Source: UMGS172 sp045648145 (GTDB taxonomy: Bacteria > Bacillota > Clostridia > Oscillospirales > Acutalibacteraceae). From it: a DNA stretch of 31,076 nt. Location: the NCBI GenBank assembly GCA_045648145.1, contig JAZRNK010000129.1, positions 1-31,076 of the forward strand. Reading direction: 5' to 3'. The notes below the pieces were generated by a model that saw only the letters and a program-made list of their open reading frames with translations, did not search any database and was not told the origin of the DNA. The first letter of the stretch is position 1; each line of letters starts with the position of its first letter. Both the position numbers and the translations under genes were made by a program. Below are positions 5,887 through 15,174 of this stretch, one piece after another.

Positions 5887-8283
5887 ATGAAAGTTAGTTT
5901 AAGTTGGCTTCAAAAATATGTTGATATAAACGTTCCCGTAACCGAGCTTTGCGACAAAATGGTTATGGCGGGCTTTGAGGTTGAAGAGATTATCGACCTT
6001 AGTAAGACAATGCGTAACGTTGTTGTTGGCAAGGTGAATCACATGGAGCGTCACCCCGATTCCGACCATATGTTCATTTGCCAGATCGACTGCGGCTTGG
6101 GTGAAGACGTGCAAATCGTCACCGGTGCACAAAACGTGCACGAGGGAGACCTTGTACCTGCCGCACTTCACGATTCTGATTTGCCCAACGGCATGCATAT
6201 TAAAAAAGGTAAGCTTCGTGGCGTTGAGTCTTGCGGTATGCTCTGCTCAGGTGAGGAGCTTTGCCTTACTGAAAGCGACTACCCCGGCGCCGAGGTTTAC
6301 GGTATTATGATTTTAAAACAGGACGCCGGTGCCCCCGGTACCGATTTGCGCGAAGTTTTAGGCTTACACGATTATATTATCGACTTTAAAATTACCGCCA
6401 ACCGTCCCGACTGTCAGAGCGTTCTCGGTATCGCAAGAGAGGCAGCCGTTGTTCTCGGCACACAGTTTAAAGAGCCGAAACCCGAATATAAAACAAACGA
6501 TGAAGATATAAAATCTTACATTGACGTTAAGGTTGAAAACCTCGACCTTGCTCCCCGTTACTATGGCAGAGTTGTTAAAAACATCAAGATTGCCGAGTCG
6601 CCCGACTGGCTAAAAAAATGCATCAGCGCCGCCGGTATGCGTCCGATTAACAACATTGTTGATATTACCAACTTTGTCATGCTCGAAACAGGTATGCCTA
6701 TGCACGCTTTTGACCTTCGTGACGTTGAAAGCCGTAAAATCATCGTAAGAAATGCAAACACAAACGAAAAAATAACGACTTTGGACGAAAAAGAACATAC
6801 TTTAACCGAAGATATGTTAGTTATTGCCGACGGTGAAAAGCCCTCATGCCTTGCAGGTATAATGGGTAGTCTTAATAGTGAAATCAAAAATGACACGACT
6901 GAAATTTTCTTCGAGTGCGCAAAATTCCGCCGCGATAACATAAGAAAAACTGCAAGAAAGCTTGGTATACGAACCGAAGCCAGCGGTAGATTTGAACGCG
7001 GTGTTGACATTATAACCGTTGAATACGCTATGAACCGTGCTTTAGGTCTTGTTTATGAATTGGGCGCAGGTGAAATTGTCGGTGGTTATTTTGACATCAA
7101 CGCAGGCTTACCCGAAATGCGTGAGCTTAACGTTGTCGTCAGCGATGTAAACGCTTTGTTAGGACTTGAAATTCCTGCCGAAGCGATGGAAAGCATACTT
7201 AACAATCTTTGCATCAAAACCAAATTGGCTGACGGTGTACTTCACTGCTTGGTACCCTCTTTTAGAGATGATATTGAGGGTAAGGCTGATATTGCAGAAG
7301 AGGTTATGCGTATTTACGGTTACGACCATATTATAGGCAGCACTATGAACGGCGCTATCGTTCGTGGACGCAAGCTACCCGAACGCATTAAGGCAGACCA
7401 CATTAAAGCCTGTCTTACCGCTAACTCATTTAATGAAATTACTACCTATTCATTCATCGGCAGCAAAGCAATCGACGCATTGAAGCTCAGTGACAACGAT
7501 GTGCGTAGAAACTGTGTAACAATACTCAATCCGTTGGGTGACGAGTATTCGACCATGCGTACTCAGCTTGTCACAAGTATGATGACGGTGCTTTCGACCA
7601 ACTACAACCGCAAAAATACCAACGCCCGTCTTTTTGAGTTAAGCAAGGTGTTTATTCCAAAAGCTTTACCTGTAACCGAGCAACCGCTTGAAATTCCTGC
7701 CTTATGTATCGGAATGTACGGTGAAAATGAGGATTTCTTTACGCTTAAGGGTATTGTTGAGGCTATTGTTGCTTTATTCTCCAATATAAGACCCGAGTAC
7801 GAGGTTGCTGCAGAGCCCTACTTACATCCGGGACGCAGCGCAGTACTTAAGTTAGACGGCGATACCGTTGCCACCTTCGGTGAGGTTCATCCGTCGGTAT
7901 GTGGCGGTTTTGGTATTGACAACCGTTGCCTTGTTGCTGAAATTGCCGCCGACAAGCTTTATGCCCTTTCCAAAGACAAAACCATTTATAAGCCGTTACC
8001 TAAGTTCCCTGCCGTTGAGCGTGACTTTGCCTTGGTTTGTGACATTAACACACCCGTAGGAACGCTTGAAAAGGCCATTCGTGAGGGCGCAGGTAAGCTT
8101 TGTGAAAAGATTGAACTGTTTGACGTATACACAGGCTCACAGATAGCCGCCGACAAAAAGAGCGTAGCTTACAGAATAACCCTTCGCTCTGCCGAATCTA
8201 CACTTACTGATGAGGTTATCGACCGCGCAGTAAATAAGATGATTAAACGACTTGACAGCGTCGGCGCAACCTTGCGTTCTTAA
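5887..8283 (+). CDS. pheT: Phenylalanine-tRNA ligase beta subunit
   Basis: Beta subunit of phenylalanyl-tRNA synthetase, 798 residues, full bacterial length. The order of domains is as expected. An N-terminal part carries an OB-fold tRNA-binding domain (VVVGKVNHMERHPDSDHMFICQIDCG near 45-70). The B3/B4 editing domain contains PINNIVDITNFVMLETGMPMHAFD near 255-280, the B5 domain lies around 400-475, a degenerate synthetase core follows, and a C-terminal FDX-ACB anticodon-binding domain starts near 700 (PLPKFPAVERDFALVCD). The ATG is preceded by GGAGGTG. A terminator follows at once, so pheST forms a two-gene unit under the T-box. Confidence 0.97.
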   Translation: MKVSLSWLQKYVDINVPVTELCDKMVMAGFEVEEIIDLSKTMRNVVVGKVNHMERHPDSDHMFICQIDCGLGEDVQIVTGAQNVHEGDLVPAALHDSDLPNGMHIKKGKLRGVESCGMLCSGEELCLTESDYPGAEVYGIMILKQDAGAPGTDLREVLGLHDYIIDFKITANRPDCQSVLGIAREAAVVLGTQFKEPKPEYKTNDEDIKSYIDVKVENLDLAPRYYGRVVKNIKIAESPDWLKKCISAAGMRPINNIVDITNFVMLETGMPMHAFDLRDVESRKIIVRNANTNEKITTLDEKEHTLTEDMLVIADGEKPSCLAGIMGSLNSEIKNDTTEIFFECAKFRRDNIRKTARKLGIRTEASGRFERGVDIITVEYAMNRALGLVYELGAGEIVGGYFDINAGLPEMRELNVVVSDVNALLGLEIPAEAMESILNNLCIKTKLADGVLHCLVPSFRDDIEGKADIAEEVMRIYGYDHIIGSTMNGAIVRGRKLPERIKADHIKACLTANSFNEITTYSFIGSKAIDALKLSDNDVRRNCVTILNPLGDEYSTMRTQLVTSMMTVLSTNYNRKNTNARLFELSKVFIPKALPVTEQPLEIPALCIGMYGENEDFFTLKGIVEAIVALFSNIRPEYEVAAEPYLHPGRSAVLKLDGDTVATFGEVHPSVCGGFGIDNRCLVAEIAADKLYALSKDKTIYKPLPKFPAVERDFALVCDINTPVGTLEKAIREGAGKLCEKIELFDVYTGSQIAADKKSVAYRITLRSAESTLTDEVIDRAVNKMIKRLDSVGATLRS

Positions 8284-8296
8284 TTTAAGTAAGCAC

Positions 8297-8332
8297 GAAA
8301 AATCCCCGAGGACAAATCCTCGGGGATTTTTT
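8297..8332. terminator. Bidirectional terminator between pheT and the PBP gene
   Basis: Stem AAAAATCCCCGAGGA / TCCTCGGGGATTTTT with a short loop. The left A-run and right T-run give both converging transcripts a U-tract, so it ends pheST (plus) and the thyX-to-PBP operon (minus). Confidence 0.92.
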
Positions 8333-9914
8333 AATACCCTGATTTAGATAACTGTTCTATAATTTCTTTAAAAATAGGCGCACAGTCGACAGAGCCTGAT
8401 TTTACATCTTCTTTTAATATTACAATGACATAATTACTTCTGCTACCCTCATAATAACCGCAAAACCAGCCGTTTAAAATACTTCTCCCGTTTTCCTTCC
8501 AGCCCGTCTGTGCTGTTCCGGTTTTACCACCTGCCGTTATCCCCTCAACATAAGCAGCACTACCTGTACCGTTAGCAAGCGCATTTTGCAGATAACCTTT
8601 TATTGTATCAGCATCTTGCTTGCTCATAGCCCTTATGGGTGCTTGGCTATCGGCTTTAGTGTAAATATTATTTTCAGTTGTACCCTCGATTATGGTAGGC
8701 AAATAATACTCACCACCGTTTACGATTGCCGCATACATACAGGATAGCGCAACGGGGCTTAAAAGCAAATCACCCTGACCAATTGAAAGATTGACCAATG
8801 CCGCCGACTCCAATTGTAGTTTTTGCAAAGTCGGTAAATTGCCTTTGCTTGAAATAATTCCGCCACCTAAATTCAATGCATCACCGAACTTAAAAAGACG
8901 TGCAGTATTATAAACGTTTGTCGCGCCAAGCTGTGTGCCCAAGGTATAAAAATAGGTATTACACGAATATGCCAAAGCATCCTTTAGTCCTAACAACCCA
9001 TGGCCGCTTATGCGGTTACATTTGAAGGTCAACTCACCCATAGTTATACTGCCTGTGCAGGTGTAGTCATAATCCTTTAATTTGTTGCTCATTGCTGCAA
9101 CGGAAAGGCATGGCTTAAACACAGAGCCGACGTTATACGAATATAAAGCTCGGTTAATTAATGGTGAATCCTCATCATTTAAAAACTGTGCCACGTTATT
9201 CTGGTCATAATCGGGACGGCTTACGGTGGCTTTTATTTTCCCGTTAGCCGCATCGACGATAACCGCCGCTCCTGCTTCGACCTCTAACATCGCATCTTCA
9301 CATATTTTTTGTATTTTACTGTCAACCGTTAAGGTAACACTCGGCAGATTGCTTACAAACGAAAGCTGCCACCCGGCTCCCTTTAACATATGCCCCGTAG
9401 AATCGATACTATAAGACACATTTATATCCTTTTCGGAATACAGTAAATCATCATAATGCTTTTCAATTCCGCTAACCCCATGCCCTGAGCCGTCGGTATA
9501 GCCTATTACGTGCGCCAGGGTGCCGCTATATCTTATTGGCACCTCTAATCTTAACACTGAATCGTTATCAGCGCTTATGTTATACTCGAACTTTACAGGC
9601 GTTCCTTCTTTAAATTTTTCCATTGTCGCCTCAAGTTCATCACCCGTCAACTGTTGAGCCACCGTCGCTATTCCCTGCTCTGTCGGGAAAACTACTGAAA
9701 CTCGAGTAGTATAGCTATTAGTAAGCGGGACCTGATTGCAATCATAAATCGTCCCTCTGACGTTAGCAATACTTAACCTTCTTGTCGACTGATTGACTGC
9801 TACCTGCGCCAACTCCTCGTCGCTAACGATAGTAAGAACCCTCGCGCTGCAAACCGTCATAACAACCAATATACACAAGAAAACTGATAAAGACCTTTTA
9901 TAAAACGAAGACAT
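8331..9914 (-). CDS. Class B penicillin-binding protein (transpeptidase)
   Basis: Peptidoglycan transpeptidase, 527 residues, anchored by an N-terminal membrane segment (about residues 8-28) with the rest outside. An N-terminal dimerisation domain (about 45-190, with RGTIYDCNQVPLTNS) precedes the transpeptidase domain. The active-site motifs are intact: SVFK with nucleophile Ser264, SCN at 317-319 and KTGTA at 464-468. There are no PASTA domains and no glycosyltransferase domain. Distinguishing a division (FtsI-like), elongation (PBP2-like) or sporulation (SpoVD-like) role from sequence alone is not possible; its small size argues against a standard SpoVD. Last gene of the thyX operon. Its ribosome binding site AAGGGTGA lies within a long hairpin (9917-9956). 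Confidence 0.9.
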   Translation of the reverse strand: MSSFYKRSLSVFLCILVVMTVCSARVLTIVSDEELAQVAVNQSTRRLSIANVRGTIYDCNQVPLTNSYTTRVSVVFPTEQGIATVAQQLTGDELEATMEKFKEGTPVKFEYNISADNDSVLRLEVPIRYSGTLAHVIGYTDGSGHGVSGIEKHYDDLLYSEKDINVSYSIDSTGHMLKGAGWQLSFVSNLPSVTLTVDSKIQKICEDAMLEVEAGAAVIVDAANGKIKATVSRPDYDQNNVAQFLNDEDSPLINRALYSYNVGSVFKPCLSVAAMSNKLKDYDYTCTGSITMGELTFKCNRISGHGLLGLKDALAYSCNTYFYTLGTQLGATNVYNTARLFKFGDALNLGGGIISSKGNLPTLQKLQLESAALVNLSIGQGDLLLSPVALSCMYAAIVNGGEYYLPTIIEGTTENNIYTKADSQAPIRAMSKQDADTIKGYLQNALANGTGSAAYVEGITAGGKTGTAQTGWKENGRSILNGWFCGYYEGSRSNYVIVILKEDVKSGSVDCAPIFKEIIEQLSKSGY

Positions 9915-9916
9915 TA

Positions 9917-9956
9917 AAAATCACCCTTTATATTCTTGGATATAAAGAGTGATTTT
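9917..9956 (-). promoter_or_regulatory. Hairpin that covers the PBP ribosome binding site
   Basis: On the minus strand, AAAATCACTCTTTATAT (9940-9956) pairs with ATATAAAGGGTGATTTT (9917-9933) around a six-base loop: 17 pairs including one G-U. The 3' arm contains AAGGGTGA, the ribosome binding site of the PBP gene, whose ATG begins only two bases after the stem. It could be a weak terminator after the U32 gene, a translation-control hairpin, or both. Confidence 0.65.
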
Positions 9957-9967
9957 ATTTATCTTTT

Positions 9968-11200
9968 TTATTCAGCCTTCATTCTCAAAAGAGAACCCGC
10001 TTTTACAGGCCTTTCAAACGGTATTTTAACCGTCATGGTAGGATGCGGAGCCGACTCGATTTCCTGACCGTTTCCGTCGTACATAACGTCGGCACGTAAT
10101 GAAAACGGCATTGCTTTAGGCTCAAGACAATCAAGCTCCTGGCCTTTTAAGAACTTGTTTTTAAGTTCAAGCACTATCATTCCATCCTCATATCCGCGAA
10201 CAATACCTGCCACCGAATAATCTCTCATATAGCCTGCAGTCAAATATGTCTGCGAGTTAGCCGGTCTGCCGTAATAAAAGCCAGTAGAATACGGACGGTG
10301 GCTAATTTTATTAAGCTCCTCCGTTACCCATAAAGGAACGTCACCGTTAGGATTTTGGATATAAGCATCCACAGCGCCACGGTAAGCATTGGCAGTGACG
10401 GCTGTATAATAATGCGATTTTGCTCTACCCTCTATTTTCAGGCTCGACACACCTGCATTCACCATATCCTTAATATGCTCTGCCATACACAAATCATTAG
10501 CGTTAAGAATGTATGTGCCTTTATCGGTTTCGGTTATATCGTAATACTCACCGGGACGGGTTTGCTCCATAAGAGAATAACTCCACCTACACGATTGAGC
10601 ACAGTCACCTCGATTAGCATCTCTGCCCGTCATGTACGACGACAACAAACATCTTGCCGAAAACGACACACACATTGCTCCGTGTGCAAAGGCCTCTATA
10701 TCCAGTTCCTTAGGAGTTTTAGCTCTTATCTCGGCAATTTCATTCAAAGAAAGCTCACGAGCAACCACTATTCTCTTGGCGCCCATATTATAAAATGCGT
10801 TGGCCGTTTCATAGTTTACAATGCCTGACTGCACCGAAACGTGTAATTCTTGCTTGGGGGCATACTTTTTTACAAGTCCCATTGTACCAATGTCAGAGGC
10901 AATTATTCCGTCAACGCCAATATCGGCCAAAAGTTCCAAAAAGGCAGGTAAACGGGGAATTTCATCATTATGAGGCAGGGTATTACAGGTGACAAACACC
11001 TTGACACCGTGTGCCCTGGCGTACGCCATACCCTTACGCAAATCTTCTTCTCCGAAGTTGGTTGCCGCAGTGCGCATACCGAACTCCTCGCCGGCAAGAT
11101 AAACCGCATCTGCTCCAAAATCAACCGCCGCCTGCAGTCTTACAAGGTCACCTGCAGGACAAAGCACCTCGGGCTTAAATATGTTTTTTTCTATGCCCAT
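9968..11200 (-). CDS. U32 peptidase-family protein (TrhP/YegQ-like)
   Basis: A 410-residue member of the family named peptidase U32, with EVLCPAGDLVRLQAAVDFGADAVYLAGEEFGMR at the N-terminus and the conserved core EAFAHGAMCVSFSARCLLSSYMTGRDANRGDCAQSCRW near residues 168-206. The cysteines in that core (for example in MCVSFSARC and GDCAQSC) are typical. Characterised relatives (TrhP, YegQ) act in prephenate-dependent hydroxylation of uridine 34 in tRNA; a tRNA-modification role is inferred from family. It overlaps the end of mltG by 10 bp, indicating coupling. The order mltG then U32 recalls the yrrL-yrrO region of Bacillus subtilis. A protease role cannot be excluded. Confidence 0.87.
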   Translation of the reverse strand: MGIEKNIFKPEVLCPAGDLVRLQAAVDFGADAVYLAGEEFGMRTAATNFGEEDLRKGMAYARAHGVKVFVTCNTLPHNDEIPRLPAFLELLADIGVDGIIASDIGTMGLVKKYAPKQELHVSVQSGIVNYETANAFYNMGAKRIVVARELSLNEIAEIRAKTPKELDIEAFAHGAMCVSFSARCLLSSYMTGRDANRGDCAQSCRWSYSLMEQTRPGEYYDITETDKGTYILNANDLCMAEHIKDMVNAGVSSLKIEGRAKSHYYTAVTANAYRGAVDAYIQNPNGDVPLWVTEELNKISHRPYSTGFYYGRPANSQTYLTAGYMRDYSVAGIVRGYEDGMIVLELKNKFLKGQELDCLEPKAMPFSLRADVMYDGNGQEIESAPHPTMTVKIPFERPVKAGSLLRMKAE

Positions 11201-12474
11201 TTGCCTTCTTTCTTTAGCTTATTAATTATCTTATTATGCTCTGAATTTGTATTGGTAAAATAAAAATTCATATCCTTGTCGGTAACAAAGAAGTATGCCT
11301 CGCACTCCTCGTGCGGATTAAGCGCAGCATTAATCGAGTCTATACTCGGTGAGCAATATGCGCCCGGTGCCAAACCGACAATCTTATATGTATCGTATTT
11401 CGATGTGTTATACGCATACTTGGTTGTAGGGTCGGATTGCAGATAGGCTCTCTCTTCCCAGTTATTTATACGGTTCCAGAACACTGCCGAAACCCTCTGC
11501 TTGTCCTCGTAATTTGCAACACTGGCTTCCATCTCGATTATCGAAGCAAGGGTTAATATATCGTGCATCGAGTAACCCATTTTGTCGGCCTTAAAAAGCA
11601 TTTCATCGGTCAACTTTTTATCAAAATTCTGGAGCATTTTGTTTATAGCCTGCTCTGCTCCCTCTTTGTTTCCCGTTTTATAAAAATAATACGTATCGGG
11701 GAACAGATATCCCTCAAGTCTATAATGGACACCGTCCTCTTCAGTAGCAATGCCCTTCATAAATTCATACTGATATTTGGAATAATCGGCCTCGTTTACT
11801 GCCTTTTTAAACTCTTGCTCGGTACAAATTCCCACCTCAGCAAGCTTTTTGGCGATTTTATCAACCGTCCAACCCTCGACAATAGTAACCTTAACCTCAT
11901 CGGCCAAGGCGCCTTTTTTAGTCAAGGCCTCAGCAATATCCTCATAACTATCGTCCTTGCTAAAGTAGTATACACCGTATTGAAATTCGCTGTCGTGACC
12001 GGCGCCCTTAGCATAAATTCTGAAAAAAAGCGAACTTTTAATAAGCCCTGCATCCTCAAGCATTTCGGCAACTTCTTTTGCACTCGAGCCTTTTTCGACT
12101 ACTATTTCCTTTTCGTTAGATGCATCCTCAGCAAAGCTTACGCCCAAATAATCGGTCGCAAAATAAATAATAGCAACCGCAGCAGTAATAGCAATAACAA
12201 AAATAGCCGCCATCCATATCATAGACGTAAGACAGCTTCTGCCGGTCGAAACCTTTTTGCCTTTCTTTTTCTGCTTTCCTTGACCTACGTCCTCAGCTAT
12301 ACTGTCAGCTTCGGAGCTGTCAATAAAGAAATCCTGACCAATAACAAAATCGTCAGTAAGATTACTGTCGTCAAGCTTACCTTGGTCAATTTCTTCCTTG
12401 CTAACCGAGCTTGAGCTTATATTAACAATTTCATTATCATTATCAGCGTTGTTTAAAAATTGGTCATTACCCAT
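11191..12474 (-). CDS. mltG: Endolytic murein transglycosylase MltG
   Basis: Membrane-anchored lytic transglycosylase that cuts nascent glycan strands near the membrane. I prefer the ATG at 12474 (427 residues), which has GGAAAGGG upstream. The ATG at 12528 has no ribosome binding site and would overlap the preceding gene by 26 bp. A long acidic cytoplasmic tail is followed by Lys-rich KKKGKK and one transmembrane segment (about residues 82-108). A LysM-like region follows, then the catalytic domain with LEGYLFPDTYYF, ASIIEMEAS (catalytic Glu about residue 314) and LQSDPTTKYAY. The 10-bp overlap with the U32 gene suggests coupled translation. It shares an operon with a transpeptidase, which fits joint action in wall synthesis. 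Confidence 0.92.
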   Translation of the reverse strand: MGNDQFLNNADNDNEIVNISSSSVSKEEIDQGKLDDSNLTDDFVIGQDFFIDSSEADSIAEDVGQGKQKKKGKKVSTGRSCLTSMIWMAAIFVIAITAAVAIIYFATDYLGVSFAEDASNEKEIVVEKGSSAKEVAEMLEDAGLIKSSLFFRIYAKGAGHDSEFQYGVYYFSKDDSYEDIAEALTKKGALADEVKVTIVEGWTVDKIAKKLAEVGICTEQEFKKAVNEADYSKYQYEFMKGIATEEDGVHYRLEGYLFPDTYYFYKTGNKEGAEQAINKMLQNFDKKLTDEMLFKADKMGYSMHDILTLASIIEMEASVANYEDKQRVSAVFWNRINNWEERAYLQSDPTTKYAYNTSKYDTYKIVGLAPGAYCSPSIDSINAALNPHEECEAYFFVTDKDMNFYFTNTNSEHNKIINKLKKEGKWA

Positions 12475-12502
12475 AGTATTAACCCTTTCCGAGAATTGCT
12501 TT

Positions 12503-13120
12503 TTATCTGAAATGTTTCTTTCTTTCATTGCCGTGTCTTGCGTTAATGCTTTTTATCCAATTTTCCGTAACAATCACATCAACGGGGCGGTCATATCTGC
12601 CGTGATACATATGTCTTCTCACATATTTTGAGTAGCACATACCCACGCATGAACCCTGAAAACGCGACAAATAACGGTCATAATAGCCTTTACCATAGCC
12701 AAGTCTAAAGCCAACATAGTCAATAGCCAACGCAGGCAATAACATCAAACATCCGCTATAATCCTCAACCATCGGCAAATTTTCATCCGGTTCAAGCACG
12801 TTGAAAGTTCCGGGCGACAAATCGTCAAAGGAGGTTATATAATGAAACTCCATCAGACGCGTGTTGGGAATACACCTCGGCACAGCAACCTTTTTGCCAT
12901 CTGCCCAAGCGCCCTTTATTATCTCAAAGGTGTCAACCTCAATTTCGGTCGAAACATAGACAAGCACTGTACTTGCGGCGCGATATTGATAAAGCTTAAA
13001 AACATTTTTGGTAATACCGCTATCCCATTCTGCTTTGAGCTGTTTGTCCATCTGTCTGCGTTCATCCTTAATGGACTGGCGCATTTCGTTTTTGTATTGT
13101 CTTATGTCTAACGGTCGCAT
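12503..13120 (-). CDS. 5-formyltetrahydrofolate cyclo-ligase
   Basis: Cytoplasmic ATP-dependent enzyme (MTHFS, YgfA/YqgN family) that returns 5-formyl-THF to 5,10-methenyl-THF. At 205 residues it has family length. The N-terminal basic segment (NEMRQSIKDERRQM), the STEIEVDT segment near residue 58 and the signature GFRLGYGKGYYDRYL near residue 138 are all present. An AAGGAA site precedes the ATG. The gene overlaps the end of the DJ-1 gene by 13 bp. In the same operon thyX uses methylene-THF for dTMP synthesis, so the enzyme fits a folate-recycling role. In some Clostridia this gene neighbours rny or spore genes, which are not seen here. Confidence 0.92.
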   Translation of the reverse strand: MRPLDIRQYKNEMRQSIKDERRQMDKQLKAEWDSGITKNVFKLYQYRAASTVLVYVSTEIEVDTFEIIKGAWADGKKVAVPRCIPNTRLMEFHYITSFDDLSPGTFNVLEPDENLPMVEDYSGCLMLLPALAIDYVGFRLGYGKGYYDRYLSRFQGSCVGMCYSKYVRRHMYHGRYDRPVDVIVTENWIKSINARHGNERKKHFR

Positions 13121-13653
13121 AACATCGTTTCCTTATAATGCTCAGCTACCGCCTTACCGCTAACGTATTCAACAATTTTTAAGCCAAACTCAACGGCAGC
13201 GCCCGCACCGCAGGCAGTAATAATATTGCCGTCCTGCATAACAGCATCCGAACACACATTGGCGCCTAAAAGCTGCTCCTCAAAACCGGGAAAGCAGACT
13301 GCTTTCTTGCCATTTAACAGTCCCTTATGGCCTAAAATCGACGGCGCTGCACAAATAGCAGCTATCAAAAGACCGTGTTCTACCGCATAATCTATAAACC
13401 TTTGCACCGAAGCCGACTTTTCAAGATTAAGTGTACCGGGCATACCACCGGGGAGGATAATTCCCTCACAATCCGCATCGGGTGCCACCTCGCAGTCAAT
13501 CACATCGGCAACCACAGGTACCTGATGTGCACCTGTTATAACCTTTGCGCCAACACCTACGGTATACACCTCTAAATCGGCACGGCGCATTATATCTATC
13601 GGGGCAAAGGCTTCCATTTCTTCAAAGCCGTCTGCCAACAAAACGTAAAACAT
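13108..13653 (-). CDS. DJ-1/PfpI family protein
   Basis: A 181-residue single-domain protein of the DJ-1/ThiJ/PfpI superfamily. The N-terminus MFYVLLADGFEEMEAFAPIDIMRRA is that of the DJ-1/YajL branch. The nucleophile elbow IAAICAAPSILG has the reactive Cys at residue 101, and GIILPGGMPG lies at 64-73. Relatives act in oxidative or carbonyl stress, as deglycase, glyoxalase or chaperone; which activity applies here cannot be read from sequence. The ATG has AAAGGAGA upstream. The gene sits between thymidylate kinase and the folate cyclo-ligase, overlapping the latter by 13 bp. Confidence 0.9.
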   Translation of the reverse strand: MFYVLLADGFEEMEAFAPIDIMRRADLEVYTVGVGAKVITGAHQVPVVADVIDCEVAPDADCEGIILPGGMPGTLNLEKSASVQRFIDYAVEHGLLIAAICAAPSILGHKGLLNGKKAVCFPGFEEQLLGANVCSDAVMQDGNIITACGAGAAVEFGLKIVEYVSGKAVAEHYKETMLCDR

Positions 13654-13685
13654 TGGTTTTCTCCTTTAAAATTACAAAACAAGAA

Positions 13686-14351
13686 TTATTTTATTGCCTC
13701 AACAACATGGCTTAAAATCTCATCGGAAATATCCTCAACCGTTCTCGGTTTATCACCCGAGGCGCAATTTACAACCTTCCAACCGCACTTATTTGCAGCA
13801 TATTTTGCCGCTTTTCGACAATTTTTGAGATATTCCTTGTTTTTTTCGTGAATATCTCGCTTATTTTCATCGCCACCGTATCTTACGCTAAGCAAGCTTG
13901 ATGAAACCTCATTGGGCATATCTAAAAAAATTACAAGGTCAGGCTTCGGAATAGCGGTTTTCTCATACTCGGTTTCGTACAACCAATCAAGATATTCATC
14001 CCACTTTTCCTCAGGTAACTTTGACATCTGATGATAAGCATTAGATTCAACGTAACGGCCACTAACTACAACACCACCGTTATCATAAAACTCACCCCAA
14101 TGACGCTTATAGCTGGCATATCTGTCAACCGCATAAAACAACGAACTTGCATAGGCATTAACGGCATCAGGCTTGTCCCCAAACTCACCACCAAGATACA
14201 TTCTTACCAAGGTACTCGATGGGTCCTCATAATCCGGAAAGGATATAAGCTTTGAGTTTATTCCTTGTTCTTCGAGCTTTTTAGGCAACAGATTTAACTG
14301 TGTAGTCTTTCCGCTACCGTCCAGACCCTCAATGACTATAAGTTTTCCCAT
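13686..14351 (-). CDS. tmk: Thymidylate kinase (divergent)
   Basis: dTMP kinase-family P-loop enzyme, 221 residues, expected to phosphorylate dTMP to dTDP. The P-loop is IEGLDGSGKTTQ at residues 7-18. DRYASYK near 94 corresponds to the DR(X) motif, SGRYVESNAYHQ near 115 to the substrate-binding region, and PDLVIFLDMP near 160 to the Walker B-like strand. The protein departs from the common Tmk pattern in the lid region (RYGGDENKRDIHEKNKEYL), so a broader deoxynucleoside-monophosphate kinase is possible. It starts 18 bp after thyX, whose product is its substrate, which strongly supports the dTMP role. An AAAGGGGAA site precedes the ATG. Confidence 0.88.
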   Translation of the reverse strand: MGKLIVIEGLDGSGKTTQLNLLPKKLEEQGINSKLISFPDYEDPSSTLVRMYLGGEFGDKPDAVNAYASSLFYAVDRYASYKRHWGEFYDNGGVVVSGRYVESNAYHQMSKLPEEKWDEYLDWLYETEYEKTAIPKPDLVIFLDMPNEVSSSLLSVRYGGDENKRDIHEKNKEYLKNCRKAAKYAANKCGWKVVNCASGDKPRTVEDISDEILSHVVEAIK

Positions 14352-14369
14352 TTACTATGTTCCCCTTTA

Positions 14370-15128
14370 TTATTTAAGAGAATATTTTTGACGCATTTCA
14401 ATCAACTTGCCGCAGGTCATTTTACCCTCGGGGCAAGGACCGGTCAAGCAAGATGGACCTGCATATTTAAACAAATTAGGTGCAACCTCACGACACAAGC
14501 GAAGCATCTCGTTGGCAACCTGCTGAATTTCCCACTGTGCACGGTTACAACAACGGTGACGGAAGAAATTATGTAAGCTTCTTGCGTTCATGGTAACAAT
14601 CATTTTAGTATCGCAAGCATTGGGCAACACAAAACGCGCGTCCTCAATAGCCTTTTTCTCAGCGGCGCGGTCGGCTGATTTCTCATCCATTCCTGCCTCA
14701 ATAAACACTGCTTTATGCTTTGCTTTTAAAACGTCGGCAATTTTGTCGTAATATTCCTGATCCTTTTCCATTGCCTCAATAAAAAGCTTTTTGGCCCCGC
14801 TGTCATTTTCGATCTCGGGAGGCATTACATATTCAAACTGCAGTTCTTTAACGTAACGTTGGCTCTGTACCGAGAACGATGCAATTCTATGCCTTGTTAT
14901 TTGTGCGAGCAAAGCTCTCGACACGCCCTCGATACCAAAGGTAAAGGTTGCGTGTTCGATCGGGCTTTCGTGACCTATTTCGGATAACATATCAACAAAT
15001 GCTGCTGTCTTTTCAGGAGTTAATTTTTCTCTCACATCATCAATAGATGCGGCCGAATAGCAGAGTCTTGCTGCCGATGCAATAGTAAGCTCCGGGTCGG
15101 GAGTATGTGCAAGTAAAGTTACCTTCAA
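14370..15128 (-). CDS. thyX: Flavin-dependent thymidylate synthase ThyX
   Basis: FAD-dependent enzyme that methylates dUMP to dTMP using methylene-THF and NADPH, releasing THF. The ThyX motif RHRIASFSVQSQRY is intact near residues 79-91, and GHESPIEHATFTF lies just before it. RHRCCNRAQWEIQ near the C-terminal third is also typical. I choose a TTG start at 15128 (252 residues) because AAAAGGTGAT lies at ideal distance and the protein then begins MKVTLLAHTPDPE, as ThyX proteins often do. A GTG three codons upstream (15137) overlaps that site. First gene of the seven-gene operon; promoter at 15175-15203. Confidence 0.95.
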   Translation of the reverse strand: MKVTLLAHTPDPELTIASAARLCYSAASIDDVREKLTPEKTAAFVDMLSEIGHESPIEHATFTFGIEGVSRALLAQITRHRIASFSVQSQRYVKELQFEYVMPPEIENDSGAKKLFIEAMEKDQEYYDKIADVLKAKHKAVFIEAGMDEKSADRAAEKKAIEDARFVLPNACDTKMIVTMNARSLHNFFRHRCCNRAQWEIQQVANEMLRLCREVAPNLFKYAGPSCLTGPCPEGKMTCGKLIEMRQKYSLK

Positions 15129-15174
15129 ATCAATCACCTTTTCATTAAAGATTAAAACTATGTATATTTATTTA

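Noticed and set aside
11563..12414. 283-codon open frame on the plus strand
   Set aside because: Fully antisense to mltG, whose motifs are clear; the translation is low-complexity and has no ribosome binding site or family pattern.
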